From contig NZ_JQLI01000001.1 of assembly GCF_000744095.1 (NCBI RefSeq), positions 3,534,001 through 3,598,000 on the forward strand: 64,000 nucleotides of DNA. The letters run 5' to 3'. Numbering within the stretch: the first letter of the stretch is position 1; each line of letters opens with the position of its first letter. Below the pieces are notes generated by a model. That model was given only the letters and a program-made list of their open reading frames with translations. It did no database searches and was not told where the DNA came from. The position numbers and the translations under genes are program-made. The stretch comes from Cupriavidus necator A5-1. GTDB lineage: Bacteria; Pseudomonadota; Gammaproteobacteria; Burkholderiales; Burkholderiaceae. Shown here in pieces: positions 1 to 10,600 of this stretch.

Positions 1-343
<343 letters not shown>

Positions 344-372
344 GGTCGGGCTCCTTTGTCTCTTTGGGCTTG

Positions 373-1584
373 TCAGTCCGAGCCGAGGGTCAGGCCGCTC
401 GGCTTGCGTTTTTCGATATTGAATTTGAGCAACGCCGCGCTGCGATAGATGCCGTGTGCGAACTTGCCATAGGGCAGCGTCGCGAACAGCGCCATCACCA
501 CACCGAGGTGGACCGCAAGCAGCGTCGCCATCGCCGCCGTCTCACGCCATGCCAGCAAGGCCAGGCCGGTCGCACTGGTCAGCAGCAGCAGCGCGATGAA
601 ACCGCGGTCCATCGGACGCTGCTTCGTGTCGCCTTGCATCGGATGCCGCCGCAGGTTCAGCCACAACAATCCCGCCGGACCAATCAGCAGGCCCACGCCC
701 CCAGCAACGCCGAGCAGCACCGGCAGGCTGAGCACCGGATACGGCGCGTCCCAGCCCAACAGATAGTGGTAAGCCGTCGCCACGGTCGTGGACGCAAAGC
801 ACAGCATGAAGCCGTAGAACGTGAAATGATGGAAACGCCGGCGCGCGAGCGTGAAGCGGTCGTCCGCCTCATTGCAGCCTTCGCCGTGTCCGCCATCCAG
901 GTACGAGAGCGTCAGCACGTTCTTCGTGGCTTCGGCAACCGCCGCTGTCGACGCGGTACCCGCCGACACATCGCGCCAGAACCCACGCACCCCGATGCCG
1001 AGCGCAAGCACCGCAAAGCCGAACACGGCGCCAAACAGGCTTGCCAGCGTGTTGTGCGGGAATACCGCGTAGAAATTGCCGCCCGCATGCCCGCGCCACA
1101 GCGGACCGCCCAGCACCACGGCCAGCACCAGGAACAGCGCCAGGCCGACCGCGAGCGCAACCGATACCGTCAGGCCATTGCGCTGGTACAGCTTGCCCAG
1201 CGGCGCCGGCCACGCATACTCGGTGTAAGTCTCCAGCCGCACCTTCGCCATGGCCTGCGGCACGTTGACGCCGAACTCGTGCGGCGGCGCGTACTGGCAG
1301 GCGTGATAGCACGCGCCGCAGTTATGGCAGAGATTGGCGAGGTAGTTGACGTCAGCCTTGCCGAACTCAAGTCGCCGGGTCATGGCCGGGAACACGGCGC
1401 AGAATCCTTCGCAATAGCGGCATGCGTTGCAGATCTGCATCTGGCGGGCCACTTCGGCCTCGTTGTCGGTCAGCGGCAGCACCCGGATCGGGATCGCCTT
1501 GCGCCCGCCCGCTTCACCAGACGCACCGCCGGACTCGGCGGCGAGATCGCGGGCTTCGCGCGCCAGGGCCTCAAGCTGCTTCAC
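373..1584 (-). CDS. tcuB: TcuB/CitB-type Fe-S membrane electron-transfer protein
   Basis: TcuB proteins pass electrons from the flavoprotein TcuA to the respiratory chain during tricarballylate oxidation. The 403-residue product has two cysteine clusters near the N terminus ([11 protein letters not shown] and [11 protein letters not shown]), as in CitB/TcuB Fe-S proteins, followed by several hydrophobic segments (for example [20 protein letters not shown] and [18 protein letters not shown]). I chose GTG at 1584 because AAGGAG stands just upstream; a longer frame to 1701 would add a low-complexity arginine-rich tail with no counterpart in the family. The start overlaps the tcuA stop by 14 bases, indicating translational coupling. 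The substrate may be tricarballylate or a related acid. Confidence 0.88.
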   Translation of the reverse strand: MKQLEALAREARDLAAESGGASGEAGGRKAIPIRVLPLTDNEAEVARQMQICNACRYCEGFCAVFPAMTRRLEFGKADVNYLANLCHNCGACYHACQYAPPHEFGVNVPQAMAKVRLETYTEYAWPAPLGKLYQRNGLTVSVALAVGLALFLVLAVVLGGPLWRGHAGGNFYAVFPHNTLASLFGAVFGFAVLALGIGVRGFWRDVSAGTASTAAVAEATKNVLTLSYLDGGHGEGCNEADDRFTLARRRFHHFTFYGFMLCFASTTVATAYHYLLGWDAPYPVLSLPVLLGVAGGVGLLIGPAGLLWLNLRRHPMQGDTKQRPMDRGFIALLLLTSATGLALLAWRETAAMATLLAVHLGVVMALFATLPYGKFAHGIYRSAALLKFNIEKRKPSGLTLGSD

Positions 1585-2983
1585 GTTGTACTCCTTGCTT
1601 CTGTTGCGCGGCGGCCTTTGCCGCTTGCGTGCCCGCAATGCGCCCGAACGCCGTGCCGATCGACATGCCCACGCCTGCCGTATAGCCCTTGCCGAGCACA
1701 TTGCCGGCCATCATTTCGCCGGCGACGAAGAGGTTGTCGCTGGGCTGGCCGTTGAAATGCACGGCGGCATGCTCGTTCACCTTCAGGCCGAGGTAGGTAA
1801 ACGTGATCCCCGGCCGCAGCGCGTAGCCGTAGAACGGTGCGGTGTCGATCGGCCGGGCCCAGTGAGTCTTGGCCGGAGACAAGCCCTCGGTGTGGCAGTC
1901 GTCGAGCGCCGTGTGGTCGAAGGTGCCGGTGCGGCACGCAGCGTTATAGGCGGCAATGCTGTCGACGAACGCCTGCTCCGGCAAGCCGAGCTTGCGGGCC
2001 AGTTCGGGCAACGTCTGGGCGGTCGTACCGGGAAACACGGGCGGCATGAAGCGGCCCACTGCCTTGGCGTCAATGATCGACCAGGCGATCTGTCCCGGTT
2101 GCTGGGCGACGAGGCGGCCCCAGATGGCATACCGCTTCGGCCAGAAGTCCTCGCCTTCGTCATAGAAGCGTTGTGCGTCGCGGTTGACCACCACGCCCAG
2201 CGATACGCAGTCGATGCGCGTGCAGATGCCGCCGTCGTACAGCGGCGCGCGGGCATCGATGGCCACGCAGTGCGACTGCGACGAATCGCCGATGGCGTCA
2301 GCGCCCGCGTCGATCATGTACTTCAGCAGCACGCCCATATTGAAGCGCGTGCCACGGATCAGGAAATTATCGGCCGGCCATTCGCCGCGCTCGTTCTGGC
2401 CCCACGCGTCGCGCAGCCATTCGCGGTTGGATTCGAATCCGCCGGCCGCCAGCACGCAAGCGCGCGCCGTGAAGCGCTCGGCGCCGCTGCGTGCGGCCAC
2501 GAAGCGCCCGTCTTTCAGCTCGATGGCATCCACCGGCGTTTCGTAGCGGATCTCCACGCCGAGCGCCTCGGCGCTGCGGTAGTAGGCATTGACCAGCGCC
2601 TTGCCCCCGCCCATGAAAAATGCGTTGGTGCGCGCCACGTGCAGCGCGCCGGAGAGCGGCGGCTGGAAGCGCACGCCATGGCGCCGCATCCATGGCCGGC
2701 ACGTCGACGAGGCCCGGATCACCAGGCGCGCGAGCTTCTCGTCGGTAATGCCGCCCGTGACCTTGAGCAGGTCCTGCCAGTACTCCTCTTCCGGATAGCT
2801 GTCGACCAGCACGTCCTGTGGCGCATCGTGCATGCAGCGCAGGTTCCGGGTGTGCTGGGAATTGCCGCCACGCCATTCGCGCGGCGCGGATTCGAGCAGC
2901 AGCACACTGGCGCCGGCCTCGCGCGCCATCAGCGCTGCGCATAACGCCGCATTGCCGCCGCCCACTACAAGTACGTCCCACAT
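1571..2983 (-). CDS. tcuA: TcuA-type FAD-dependent tricarballylate dehydrogenase
   Basis: A 470-residue flavoprotein of the fumarate reductase/succinate dehydrogenase family. TcuA oxidises tricarballylate to cis-aconitate. The N terminus [20 protein letters not shown] is the dinucleotide-binding motif for FAD, and the C-terminal end ([21 protein letters not shown]) is the second FAD-contacting region of this family. Start at 2983 is preferred: GGAGA lies upstream and the FAD motif then begins right at the N terminus; the frame extends to 3064 without family resemblance. It is the first gene of tcuA-tcuB-aldolase. The pairing with TcuB is what favours TcuA over other FAD-dependent dehydrogenases (for example steroid or precorrin-like ones). 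No regulator is adjacent inside the window. Confidence 0.85.
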   Translation of the reverse strand: MWDVLVVGGGNAALCAALMAREAGASVLLLESAPREWRGGNSQHTRNLRCMHDAPQDVLVDSYPEEEYWQDLLKVTGGITDEKLARLVIRASSTCRPWMRRHGVRFQPPLSGALHVARTNAFFMGGGKALVNAYYRSAEALGVEIRYETPVDAIELKDGRFVAARSGAERFTARACVLAAGGFESNREWLRDAWGQNERGEWPADNFLIRGTRFNMGVLLKYMIDAGADAIGDSSQSHCVAIDARAPLYDGGICTRIDCVSLGVVVNRDAQRFYDEGEDFWPKRYAIWGRLVAQQPGQIAWSIIDAKAVGRFMPPVFPGTTAQTLPELARKLGLPEQAFVDSIAAYNAACRTGTFDHTALDDCHTEGLSPAKTHWARPIDTAPFYGYALRPGITFTYLGLKVNEHAAVHFNGQPSDNLFVAGEMMAGNVLGKGYTAGVGMSIGTAFGRIAGTQAAKAAAQQKQGVQREAA

Positions 2984-3260
2984 CTGCACAGTCTCCGTTG
3001 TTGACCGAGACTGTACGGGCGCCGCCTGCCCGCCGCCAGACGTTGCCAGGCAAGGGGTATTCACGCTTTGTGAAGGCTCATTGCGAAACGTGCGAGCGCC
3101 CGGCCCGAGCGTTTATGCTGTGTCCGAGAGCCGTGCGGATTCGACCTGATTCACCTCTCCGACCATTCCGCCTCATTCCCCGCTATCCCACCCCGTTGGG
3201 GCCGCTTAGAATGTCTTGAAGAGCCACTGACAGATTTCCACAAGTTCGCCAGGACCAGTT

Positions 3261-3587
3261 ATGGAAGCTCAGAACAGCAATCTCCATGTTGTTTACGACG
3301 GGAAGCGGTGGGCGGTTGCTGCCGAAGGCGAAGGCCGCCTGGAAGTCGATCTGGAGTTGACCCAGGCCATCGCGGTTGCCACTGCGCTCGGCGTGGAAAG
3401 GCGTGTGCTTCTTTATGTACACGACAAGCAAGGCGCGATTACCGAGCGGGTTGATTTCAGTGACCCGGCAATTGCTGCCGAAAACGGAAAGCTTGCCGAC
3501 CGCACCGACGAAGGCGTGGCCGACGAAGAAGAAAAAGCCCTTCCCAACGCACAGTTGGAAAAGAGCGTGCACCCTGGCGGAGGGTAG
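3261..3587 (+). CDS. Small DUF2188-like protein
   Basis: The 108-residue product begins MEAQNSNLHVVYDGKRWAV, a strand-rich pattern (HVV..GKRWAV..EG) resembling DUF2188 proteins, in which a conserved Trp follows a short basic turn. A second half (ERRVLLYVHDKQGAITERVDF) fits the same fold. The C-terminal 35 residues are acidic and probably flexible. AGGA precedes the ATG. DUF2188 proteins have no established biochemical role. The gene stands alone between the tcu operon and a small membrane protein. The family assignment rests on pattern recognition only. Confidence 0.6.
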   Translation: MEAQNSNLHVVYDGKRWAVAAEGEGRLEVDLELTQAIAVATALGVERRVLLYVHDKQGAITERVDFSDPAIAAENGKLADRTDEGVADEEEKALPNAQLEKSVHPGGG

Positions 3588-3751
3588 CCGTCCCGGCTCG
3601 CAAAGAATAAGGCGTCGGCCAGGGTGCGGATCATCGACATATCGATATCCGCAAGCCTTCGTTGGTCGCGGCGCCTCACGGCGATAGCATCCCTCCGCTA
3701 AGGCCTATGGTGCAAAGCAAGCCATGCCTGATGTCGCGCGCAAGGAGGGTT

Positions 3752-3886
3752 ATGGACCTTCTCGACTGGATCACTGCAATTGGCGCCGTCCTGCTCGTGT
3801 TCGCGGCACTGCGTTATCCCATCTATCCGCCGGGCATGTACGGGAAGCAAGGCAAGCGCACGTCGGGCAACGGACCACGCGAATAG
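3752..3886 (+). CDS. Hypothetical 44-residue single-pass membrane protein
   Basis: A short frame begins MDLLDWITAIGAVLLVFAALRYPIY: one hydrophobic helix (about residues 6-21) followed by a basic tail. It is preceded by AAGGAGGG five bases before the ATG, one of the strongest ribosome-binding sites in the window, which is the main reason to treat it as real despite its length. A frame extending upstream to 3662 is open but lacks such a site. No family recognised. The next gene, marR, starts 95 bases downstream on the same strand. Confidence 0.5.
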   Translation: MDLLDWITAIGAVLLVFAALRYPIYPPGMYGKQGKRTSGNGPRE

Positions 3887-3954
3887 CCAGGCGCCTGGGC
3901 GTTGAACACGATCACGTGGCGGATACGGCGCGAAAAGATTTTCCTTGCATATTC

Positions 3955-3968
3955 GTTGCATATGCAAC
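3955..3968. promoter_or_regulatory. Palindromic operator candidate upstream of marR
   Basis: GTTGCATATGCAAC is a perfect 14-base palindrome ending 12 bases before the marR start codon. The same core is at the centre of the longer palindrome downstream of marR (4453-4486). MarR dimers typically bind such dyads near their own promoter, so autoregulation is the natural reading. Confidence 0.6.
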
Positions 3969-3980
3969 ATACTCCCCTGC

Positions 3981-4445
3981 ATGACTTCAGACGTCCAACA
4001 CAAAGAGGCTCGCGACGTAACCGGCGAGATCACGCGGAACTGCCTGCTTACGCGCACACGGCAGATCTCCCGGGTCCTGACCGCGATCTATGATCAGGAG
4101 CTGCGGCCGTTTGGCATCAACGCTCCCCAGTTCACTTTGCTCGTACTCGTCATGGAGCTTGGTCCGATCAGCCGGGCAGACCTCGGGCGCAGGAACCATC
4201 ACGAGCGTTCGACGCTGACCAGAAATTTGCAGCCGCTGATCGCGCAAGGATGGCTTGCCGAAGAATCCCCCGCCGAGGATGGTCGCATTCGCCCGCTTTC
4301 GGTGACGGCGGAGGGCAAAGCATTGCTGCGCAGCGCTGCGTCCGCATGGTCGGCCGCGCAAGCGAAAGCCAGGAAGCTTCTGGGCGAGGACGGCGCCAAC
4401 GCGATCATGGGGATCGCGAAAGAGCTGCCGCGTCGGATGAATTAA
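3981..4445 (+). CDS. MarR-family transcriptional regulator
   Basis: A 154-residue winged-helix regulator. Visible elements are the dimerisation helix (EITRNCLLTRTRQISRVLTA), the helix-turn-helix (PISRADLGRRNHHERSTLTRN), and the wing (AEDGRIRPLSVTAEGKALL), where the Asp-Gly-Arg tip is characteristic of MarR. The ATG at 3981 is chosen because an upstream extension would run through the operator palindrome. Palindromes sharing one core lie immediately before and after the gene, so it probably represses itself and the nitrilase that follows 88 bases downstream. MarR proteins usually respond to small aromatic or lipophilic ligands; the ligand is unknown. Confidence 0.88.
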   Translation: MTSDVQHKEARDVTGEITRNCLLTRTRQISRVLTAIYDQELRPFGINAPQFTLLVLVMELGPISRADLGRRNHHERSTLTRNLQPLIAQGWLAEESPAEDGRIRPLSVTAEGKALLRSAASAWSAAQAKARKLLGEDGANAIMGIAKELPRRMN

Positions 4446-4452
4446 ATTTTTT

Positions 4453-4486
4453 TGGCGATGATGTTGCATATGCAACATCATCGCCA
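4453..4486. promoter_or_regulatory. Perfect 34-base palindrome between marR and nitrilase
   Basis: Each arm is 17 bases (left arm TGGCGATGATGTTGCAT, right arm its exact reverse complement), with no spacer. Its centre repeats the GTTGCATATGCAAC core found before marR. It starts 8 bases after the marR stop and ends 47 bases before the nitrilase start. It may serve as a MarR operator for the nitrilase promoter; as RNA it could also fold into a hairpin, but no U-tract follows, so a terminator is less likely. Confidence 0.65.
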
Positions 4487-4533
4487 GCGAATACCGGGAC
4501 TTCAAGTCCCTCCCCGCAAAAACGGAGATCGCA

Positions 4534-5526
4534 ATGCAAGTCGTCAAAGCCGCAGCTGTGCAAATGAGTCCCGTCCTCTACAGCCGGGAAGCGACCGTCG
4601 AGAAGGTCGTGTGCAAGATCCACGAACTCGGCCGCCAGGGCGTGCAGTTCGCCACCTTCCCCGAGACCGTGGTGCCCTACTACCCGTACTTTTCTTTCGT
4701 GCAGAGCCCCATGCAGAACATCACCGGAGGCGAGCAGCGCAAGCTCATGGACCAGGCCGTGACGGTGCCGTCGCCCGCCACCGATGCGATCGGCGAAGCC
4801 GCCCGCCAGGCAGGCGTGGTGGTGTCCATCGGCGTCAACGAGCGTGATGGCGGCACCCTGTACAACACGCAACTGCTCTTCGACGCCGACGGCACACTGA
4901 TCCAGCGGCGCCGGAAGATCTCTCCCACCTATCACGAGCGCATGATCTGGGGCCAGGGCGACGGCTCGGGCCTGCGCGCCGTCGACAGCAAGGTCGGCCG
5001 CATCGGCCAGCTGGCATGCTGGGAGCACAACAACCCGCTGGCGCGCTACGCGATGATGGCCGACGGCGAGCAGATCCATTCGGCCATGTATCCGGGCTCG
5101 ATCTCCGGCGACCTGTTCGCCCAACAGACGGAAATCAACATCCGGCAGCATGCGCTGGAGTCGGCGTGCTTCGTCGTCAACGCGACGGCCTGGCTGGACG
5201 CCGACCAGCAGGCGCAGATCATGAAGGACACCGGCTGCGCCATCGGCCCGATCTCCGGCGGATGCTTCACCGCGATCGTGGCACCCGATGGCACCTTGCT
5301 GGGCGAACCGCTGCGCGCCGGTGAAGACGAGGTCATCGCCGACCTCGACTTCACGCTGATCGACAAGCGCAAGCAGATGATGGACTCGCGCGGCCACTAC
5401 AGCCGGCCGGAATTGCTGAGCCTGTTGATCGATCGCACGCCCACGGCGCCTGTACACGAACGCGCTGCGCATCCCAAGTCAAGCGCGGAACAAGGCCCGG
5501 AAGATCCGCGCACGACCGTTGCCTGA
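4534..5526 (+). CDS. Nitrilase (Nit6803/Nit1-like subfamily)
   Basis: Carbon-nitrogen hydrolase of 330 residues that should convert a nitrile to its carboxylic acid and ammonia. The catalytic triad is visible: Glu44 in [12 protein letters not shown], Lys128 in [19 protein letters not shown] and Cys162 in [14 protein letters not shown]. The long match of these blocks to the cyanobacterial Synechocystis nitrilase, recalled from memory, places it in that subfamily rather than among amidases or beta-ureidopropionases. It is followed after 51 bases by an NmrA-like reductase and preceded by marR, whose putative operator sits in front. The usual Nit1C partners (radical SAM protein, acetyltransferase, AIR-synthase-like protein) are absent. 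Confidence 0.9.
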   Translation: MQVVKAAAVQMSPVLYSREATVEKVVCKIHELGRQGVQFATFPETVVPYYPYFSFVQSPMQNITGGEQRKLMDQAVTVPSPATDAIGEAARQAGVVVSIGVNERDGGTLYNTQLLFDADGTLIQRRRKISPTYHERMIWGQGDGSGLRAVDSKVGRIGQLACWEHNNPLARYAMMADGEQIHSAMYPGSISGDLFAQQTEINIRQHALESACFVVNATAWLDADQQAQIMKDTGCAIGPISGGCFTAIVAPDGTLLGEPLRAGEDEVIADLDFTLIDKRKQMMDSRGHYSRPELLSLLIDRTPTAPVHERAAHPKSSAEQGPEDPRTTVA

Positions 5527-5577
5527 GCATCGGTACCGCCCGACATTTCCTTATCTGAATACCCCGAGACGAAGACA

Positions 5578-6492
5578 ATGACCTCCACACATGACCGCCC
5601 TATCCTCGTAACCGGAGCCGCCGGCGCGATCGGCGCCATCGGCCGCAATGTCACCGCCATTCTGCTGGACAAGGGGCACAAGGTACGCGCCCTGGTGCGC
5701 CAGGAAGATGAACGCGCCGACGATCTGCGTCGCCTCGGCGCCGAGGTCGTGCAGGGCGACCTGACCGACCTTGACTCGATGCATCGCGCCATCGAAGGTG
5801 TTTCGCGCATCTACTTTGGCATGTCGGTGTCGGCGGCCTATCTGGAAGCCACGATCAACACCGCCGCGGTTGCGCGCCACCACGGCGTTGAAGCCTTCGT
5901 CAATATGTCGCAGATGACGGTCACGGAGATGAGCATCACGCAGACCACCGACAGCCCTCAGCACAAGCTGCACTGGCTTGCCGAGCAGGCCCTGGCATGG
6001 TCCGGGCTGCCGGTCATCACGGTGCGGCCTACGGTCTTCCTTGAAGGATTCTTCCTGCGTCTTGCCGCCGCAGGCGTACGGGAACGCGACGAACTGGCGT
6101 TGCCGCTGGGCAGCAGCAGGACCTCACCGGTCTCCGCCGTCGATGTGGCGCACGCCGTTGCCGGGATCCTCGACAAGCCGGCGCCGCACATCGGCAATAT
6201 CTATAATCTGACCGGACCTGAGTCGGCCGACCTGGAGCATTACGCGCGCGTCTTTTCCGAAGCGCTCGGCAGGACGATCCGCTATCGCGATGTACCGGTC
6301 TCGGCGTGGGCCGACAAGCTGCGGGAGGCGGGCGTGCCGGCACACCTTGTCAGTCACCTTGCCGTGATGGCGGAGCTTCATGCGCAGGGGCGGTACGACC
6401 GTATGACTGACGACCTCATCAAGCTCACCGGCAAGACGCCGACGGGCATGCATGAGTTCGTCAAGCGCCATGCGGCTGAATTCACTGCCTGA
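5578..6492 (+). CDS. NmrA-like NAD(P)-binding oxidoreductase
   Basis: A 304-residue atypical short-chain dehydrogenase. The N terminus ILVTGAAGAIGAIGRNVTAILLDKGHKVRALVR has the glycine-rich NAD(P)-binding loop, followed by GDLTDLDSMHRAIEGV, the usual second cofactor-binding turn. The canonical Tyr-x-x-x-Lys catalytic pair is not evident, which fits the NmrA/azoreductase-like subgroup, in which some members sense NADP and others reduce quinones or azo dyes. Position directly after the nitrilase suggests co-transcription under the same MarR regulator. Substrate unknown. Confidence 0.82.
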   Translation: MTSTHDRPILVTGAAGAIGAIGRNVTAILLDKGHKVRALVRQEDERADDLRRLGAEVVQGDLTDLDSMHRAIEGVSRIYFGMSVSAAYLEATINTAAVARHHGVEAFVNMSQMTVTEMSITQTTDSPQHKLHWLAEQALAWSGLPVITVRPTVFLEGFFLRLAAAGVRERDELALPLGSSRTSPVSAVDVAHAVAGILDKPAPHIGNIYNLTGPESADLEHYARVFSEALGRTIRYRDVPVSAWADKLREAGVPAHLVSHLAVMAELHAQGRYDRMTDDLIKLTGKTPTGMHEFVKRHAAEFTA

Positions 6493-6525
6493 GCGGAAGG
6501 GACTGCCGCGCGGCGCCGCGCCGCG

Positions 6526-7668
6526 TCAGCGGCTCAGCCCGCGCGCCTCGATCGCCCACACCGCCTCGATGCGCTCACCGCGCACGCAGACATAGGCGTC
6601 GTGCAGGTTGACGGTCGGGTCGCAATGGCCCGGCACCAGCCACAGCTTCTCGCCGAGCAAGGTCTTGCTTTCGATCTCGCTGACCTGCAGCACGCCGTGC
6701 TCGTCGTTGGCCGCGGCATAGGTGAGCGCCCCGTCGGCGTTGCGCGGCCACACGTGCGGCAGGCCGGAATCGACCGCCACCGACTTGAGCCCGACATCGC
6801 AGACCGCCACGCCGGGTCGCGCGGCGCTCATCACCGTCGCGGCGACGAACAGCGAATGAAGCGGCTGCAGCGCGCCGTGCCATTCGATGGCGCCGTAGTG
6901 GCCGTCGAGAAACAGGTACGAACCCGGCTGGATCTCGGTATAGACGCCGCTGGCCAGGTCGAACTCCGCGGTGCCGGTGCCGCCGCCAGTTACCACCGGG
7001 CAGCGCAGGCCGCGCGTCTCGAGCTCGCGCACATAAGCCGCGGTGGCCTGCGCCGCGCGCTGCGCCGCCTCGCCCCGCTGGCCCCACCCTTCGATATGCT
7101 GCACGCCGCCGTGATAACCCTGCAGGCCGCCGAAGCGCAACGACTTCTGGCCGTCGATGGCCTCCACCAGCGCCAGCAGTTCGTCGGTGCTGGCAACACC
7201 GCAGCGGCCCTGTCCCACATCGACTTCCGGCAATACGTCGATGCGCACCCCGGCACGCGCCGCGGCGGCGCCGATCTCGCGCACCTGCCGCACATCGTCG
7301 ACGCAAACCGACAGCCGCGTATGCGCGGCCAGTTCGGCCGCCATCGCGGCCTTGTCGGGGCCGATAAACTCGTTGCTCAGGTGGATGCTGCCGATGCCGG
7401 CGGCAGCGAAGGGGTACGCCTCGGACAGCTTCTGGCAGCAGATGCCCACCGCGCCCGCAGCCACCTGCCGCTCGGCGATGGCCACCGATTTGTGCGCCTT
7501 GGCATGCGGGCGCAGCGCCACGCTTGCGTTTGCCGCCAGTTCCGCCATGCGCGCCAGGTTGGCCTCGAACGCATCGAGATCGATCAGCAGCGCGGGCGTG
7601 GCGAGCGCCGACAAGGAATGGCCCACAACCGCCGCCGGCGGCGGCCTCAAACCCCTGGTTTCATGCAT
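6526..7668 (-). CDS. D-threonine aldolase / 3-hydroxyaspartate aldolase-like PLP enzyme
   Basis: A fold-type III PLP enzyme of 380 residues (alanine-racemase-like barrel). The Schiff-base lysine lies in RPHAKAHKS near residue 57, the PLP phosphate-binding region appears as VTGGGTGTAEFD, and the C terminus has the metal-binding PGHCDPTVNLHD typical of D-threonine aldolase and D-serine dehydratase (DSD1). Such enzymes cleave or dehydrate beta-hydroxy amino acids. ATG at 7668 is chosen over the upstream GTG at 7674 because AGGAG stands six bases before it. The gene begins two bases after the stop of the FAD/Fe-S dehydrogenase, so they form one operon. Beta-hydroxyaspartate aldolase (BhcC) is one candidate function. 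Confidence 0.82.
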   Translation of the reverse strand: MHETRGLRPPPAAVVGHSLSALATPALLIDLDAFEANLARMAELAANASVALRPHAKAHKSVAIAERQVAAGAVGICCQKLSEAYPFAAAGIGSIHLSNEFIGPDKAAMAAELAAHTRLSVCVDDVRQVREIGAAAARAGVRIDVLPEVDVGQGRCGVASTDELLALVEAIDGQKSLRFGGLQGYHGGVQHIEGWGQRGEAAQRAAQATAAYVRELETRGLRCPVVTGGGTGTAEFDLASGVYTEIQPGSYLFLDGHYGAIEWHGALQPLHSLFVAATVMSAARPGVAVCDVGLKSVAVDSGLPHVWPRNADGALTYAAANDEHGVLQVSEIESKTLLGEKLWLVPGHCDPTVNLHDAYVCVRGERIEAVWAIEARGLSR

Positions 7669-7670
7669 AG

Positions 7671-10600
7671 TCACTCCTGGCCCGGCCGGCCCGGCTTACG
7701 CAAGGCCGCGGCGAGCACGCGTGCGACGTGGACCGCTTCGGTGTCCGCGCCATCGTGGATCTGGTGGCGGCAACTGGTGCCGTCGGCCACCACGATAGCA
7801 TCGGCCGCGCGCTTGCGCACTGCCGGCAGCAAGGACAGCTCGGCCATGGCCTGGGAGGCGGCGTAGTGCTCGGCCTCGTAGCCGAAGCTGCCGGCCATGC
7901 CGCAGCAAGACGATTCCACCGTCGATACCTTGAGCCCGGGGATCCAGCCGAGCACGGTCTGCACCGGTGTGAAGGCGTCGAAGGCCTTCTGGTGGCAGTG
8001 GCCGTGGACCAGCACTTCGGCGCCCTCCTCCGCCGCGAGATCGAGCCGCAACCGGCCAGCCTGCTGCTCGCGCACCAGGAATTCCTCGAACAACAAGGCC
8101 TGCCGCGCCAGCTGTTGCGCCGCCTCGCCATAGCCGTAGCCGAGGAATTCGTCGCGCATCGACAGCAGGCACGACGGCTCCAGCCCGACCACCGGCACAC
8201 CGCGATCCAGCCACGGCTTGAGCGCATCCAGCGTTCGCCGCGCCTCGGCCTTCGCCTCGTCGACCAGCCCGGCGGCAAGGAAGGTGCGGCCGCAGCACAG
8301 CGGGCGCTCGCCGGGACGCACGTTGAAATGTACGGTATAGCCGGCTGCTTCCAGCACCTGCCGGGCGGCGCTTGCGTTTTGCGCCTCCATGTAGTTGTTG
8401 AAGGTATCGACGAAGAGCAGCACTTCGCGGCCACCGGTTGCCACGGGCGCGCGCACGCCGTCGAGGAACGGCCGGTCGAAGCGCGGCAGCGCCCGCCGCG
8501 GCGCCAGCTTCAGCACGCGCTTGATCGCGGCAGACACGCCCGGGATCGCCTCTGCCAACGCCATCGCACCACGCATGCGGCTCGCCAGCGGCGCATAGCG
8601 CGGCATGAACGCCACCATGCGCTCGCGCAGGCCGATGCCATGCCGCTGCGTCCAGGCATGCCGCGCTTCAATCTTGAAACGGGCCATGTCGATCCCGGTC
8701 GGGCAGTCGCGCTTGCAGCCCTTGCACGAAACGCACAGGTCGAGCGCGTCGTTGACCTCCTGGCTGGCCAGCCCCTCCGCGCCAAGCTGGCCCGACACCG
8801 CCAGCCGCAGCGTATTGGCACGCCCGCGCGTCAGGTGCTGCTCGTCGCGGGTGACGCGATAGCTCGGGCACATGGTGCCGGCGTCGAACTTGCGGCAATG
8901 GCCGTTGTTGTTGCACATCTCCACCGCGGAGGCCAGGCCGTGGCTGGCATCGTGCCCGGTGCCGGGCGCGCTCTCCGTGCCGGTCAGCGGATCGCGCGTG
9001 ACGTTCCAGGCGGACCAGTCCAGTGCTGGCGTCAATGGCATGGCCCGATAGCCGGGCGCGAAGCGGAAGTGCTCGCGTGCATCCATCTTCGGCGGGCGCA
9101 CGATCTTGTCCGGGTTGAAGCGGTTGTCGGGATCGAACAGTTGCTTGATTTCGCCGAAGGCGTCGTTGATCCGCGGCCCGTACTGCCACGCCACCCACTC
9201 GCCGCGGCACAGGCCATCGCCATGCTCGCCGGAGTAGGCGCCCTTGTGCTCGCGCACCAGCTCGGCGGCTTCCTCGGCAATCGCGCGCATATGGAAGGCG
9301 CCATCGCGGCGCATGTCGAGGATGGGCCGCACATGCAGCGTGCCGACGCTGGCATGCGCGTACCACGTGCCTTCAGTACCGTGCTTGTGGAAGACCTCGG
9401 TCAGCCGCGCGGTGTACTCGGCCAGGTGCGCCAGCGGCACCGCGCAATCCTCGATAAAGGACACCGGCTTGCCGTCGCCCTTCATGCTCATCAAGATGTT
9501 CAGGCCTGCCTTGCGCACATCCCACAGCGCCTTCTGCGCGGCTGGCTGCGGCATACGGACCACCGAACCGGGCAGGCCGAGATCCGCCATCAGCGTCACC
9601 AGATCGTCGAGCCGCGCGTTGAGCGCATCCCGGTCATCGCCCGCGAACTCGACCAGCAGGATCGCCTGCGGATCGCCGCTCAGCGCGGTCTCGATGACGG
9701 GCCGGAACGCCGGGTTCTCCATCGACAGGTCGATCATGGTCCGGTCGACCAGCTCCACCGCCACCGGCTTCAGACGCACGATATGCTGCGTCATGTCCAT
9801 CGCCTGGTAGAAGGTGGGGAAGTTCACCACCCCCAGCACCTTGTGCTGCGGCAGCCGCGCAAGCTTGAGCGTGACCTGCCGCGTAAAGGCCAGCGTGCCT
9901 TCCGAGCCGACCAGGATATGCGACAGGTTGGCATGCCCGTCGTCCGTATAAGCGCGCGGATTCTGGCAGTCGAACAGGTCGATGTTGTAGCCCGCCACGC
10001 GGCGCAGCACCTTGGGCACGCGCTCGGCGATCTCGTCGCGCTCGCGCGTGGCGATGCGGCGCAGGCCATCGAGAATCTGCCGCACGCGCGCGCCCTGCGC
10101 GGGCAACGCCAGCGAGCCGAAGTGCCCGAGGCTGCCGTCCGCCAGCACCGCATCGATGGCCAGCACGTTATGCACCATGTTGCCGTACTCGATCGAGCGC
10201 GAGCCGCACGAGTTGTTGCCCGCCATGCCGCCGATGGTGCATTGCGCGCCGGTCGACACATCCACCGGGAACCACAGCCCGTGCGGCCTCAGCCACGCGT
10301 TCAGGTGATCCAGCACGATGCCGGGCTCTACCGTCACCGTCATCGCCGCGGCATCGAAATCCAGCACCCGGTTCAGCCATTTGCTGTTGTCGATCACCAG
10401 CGCCTCGCCCACGGTCTGGCCGCACTGGCTGGTGCCGGCGCCGCGCGCCAGCACCGGGATGCGCCGTGCGCGCGCGATTTCCAGCGCGGCCAGCAGATCG
10501 TCCTGGTCGCGCGGGACCACCACGCCCAGCGGCATGATCTGGTAGATCGAGGCATCGGTGGCGTAGCGGCCGCGGCTGGCGCGGTCGAACAGCACGTCGC

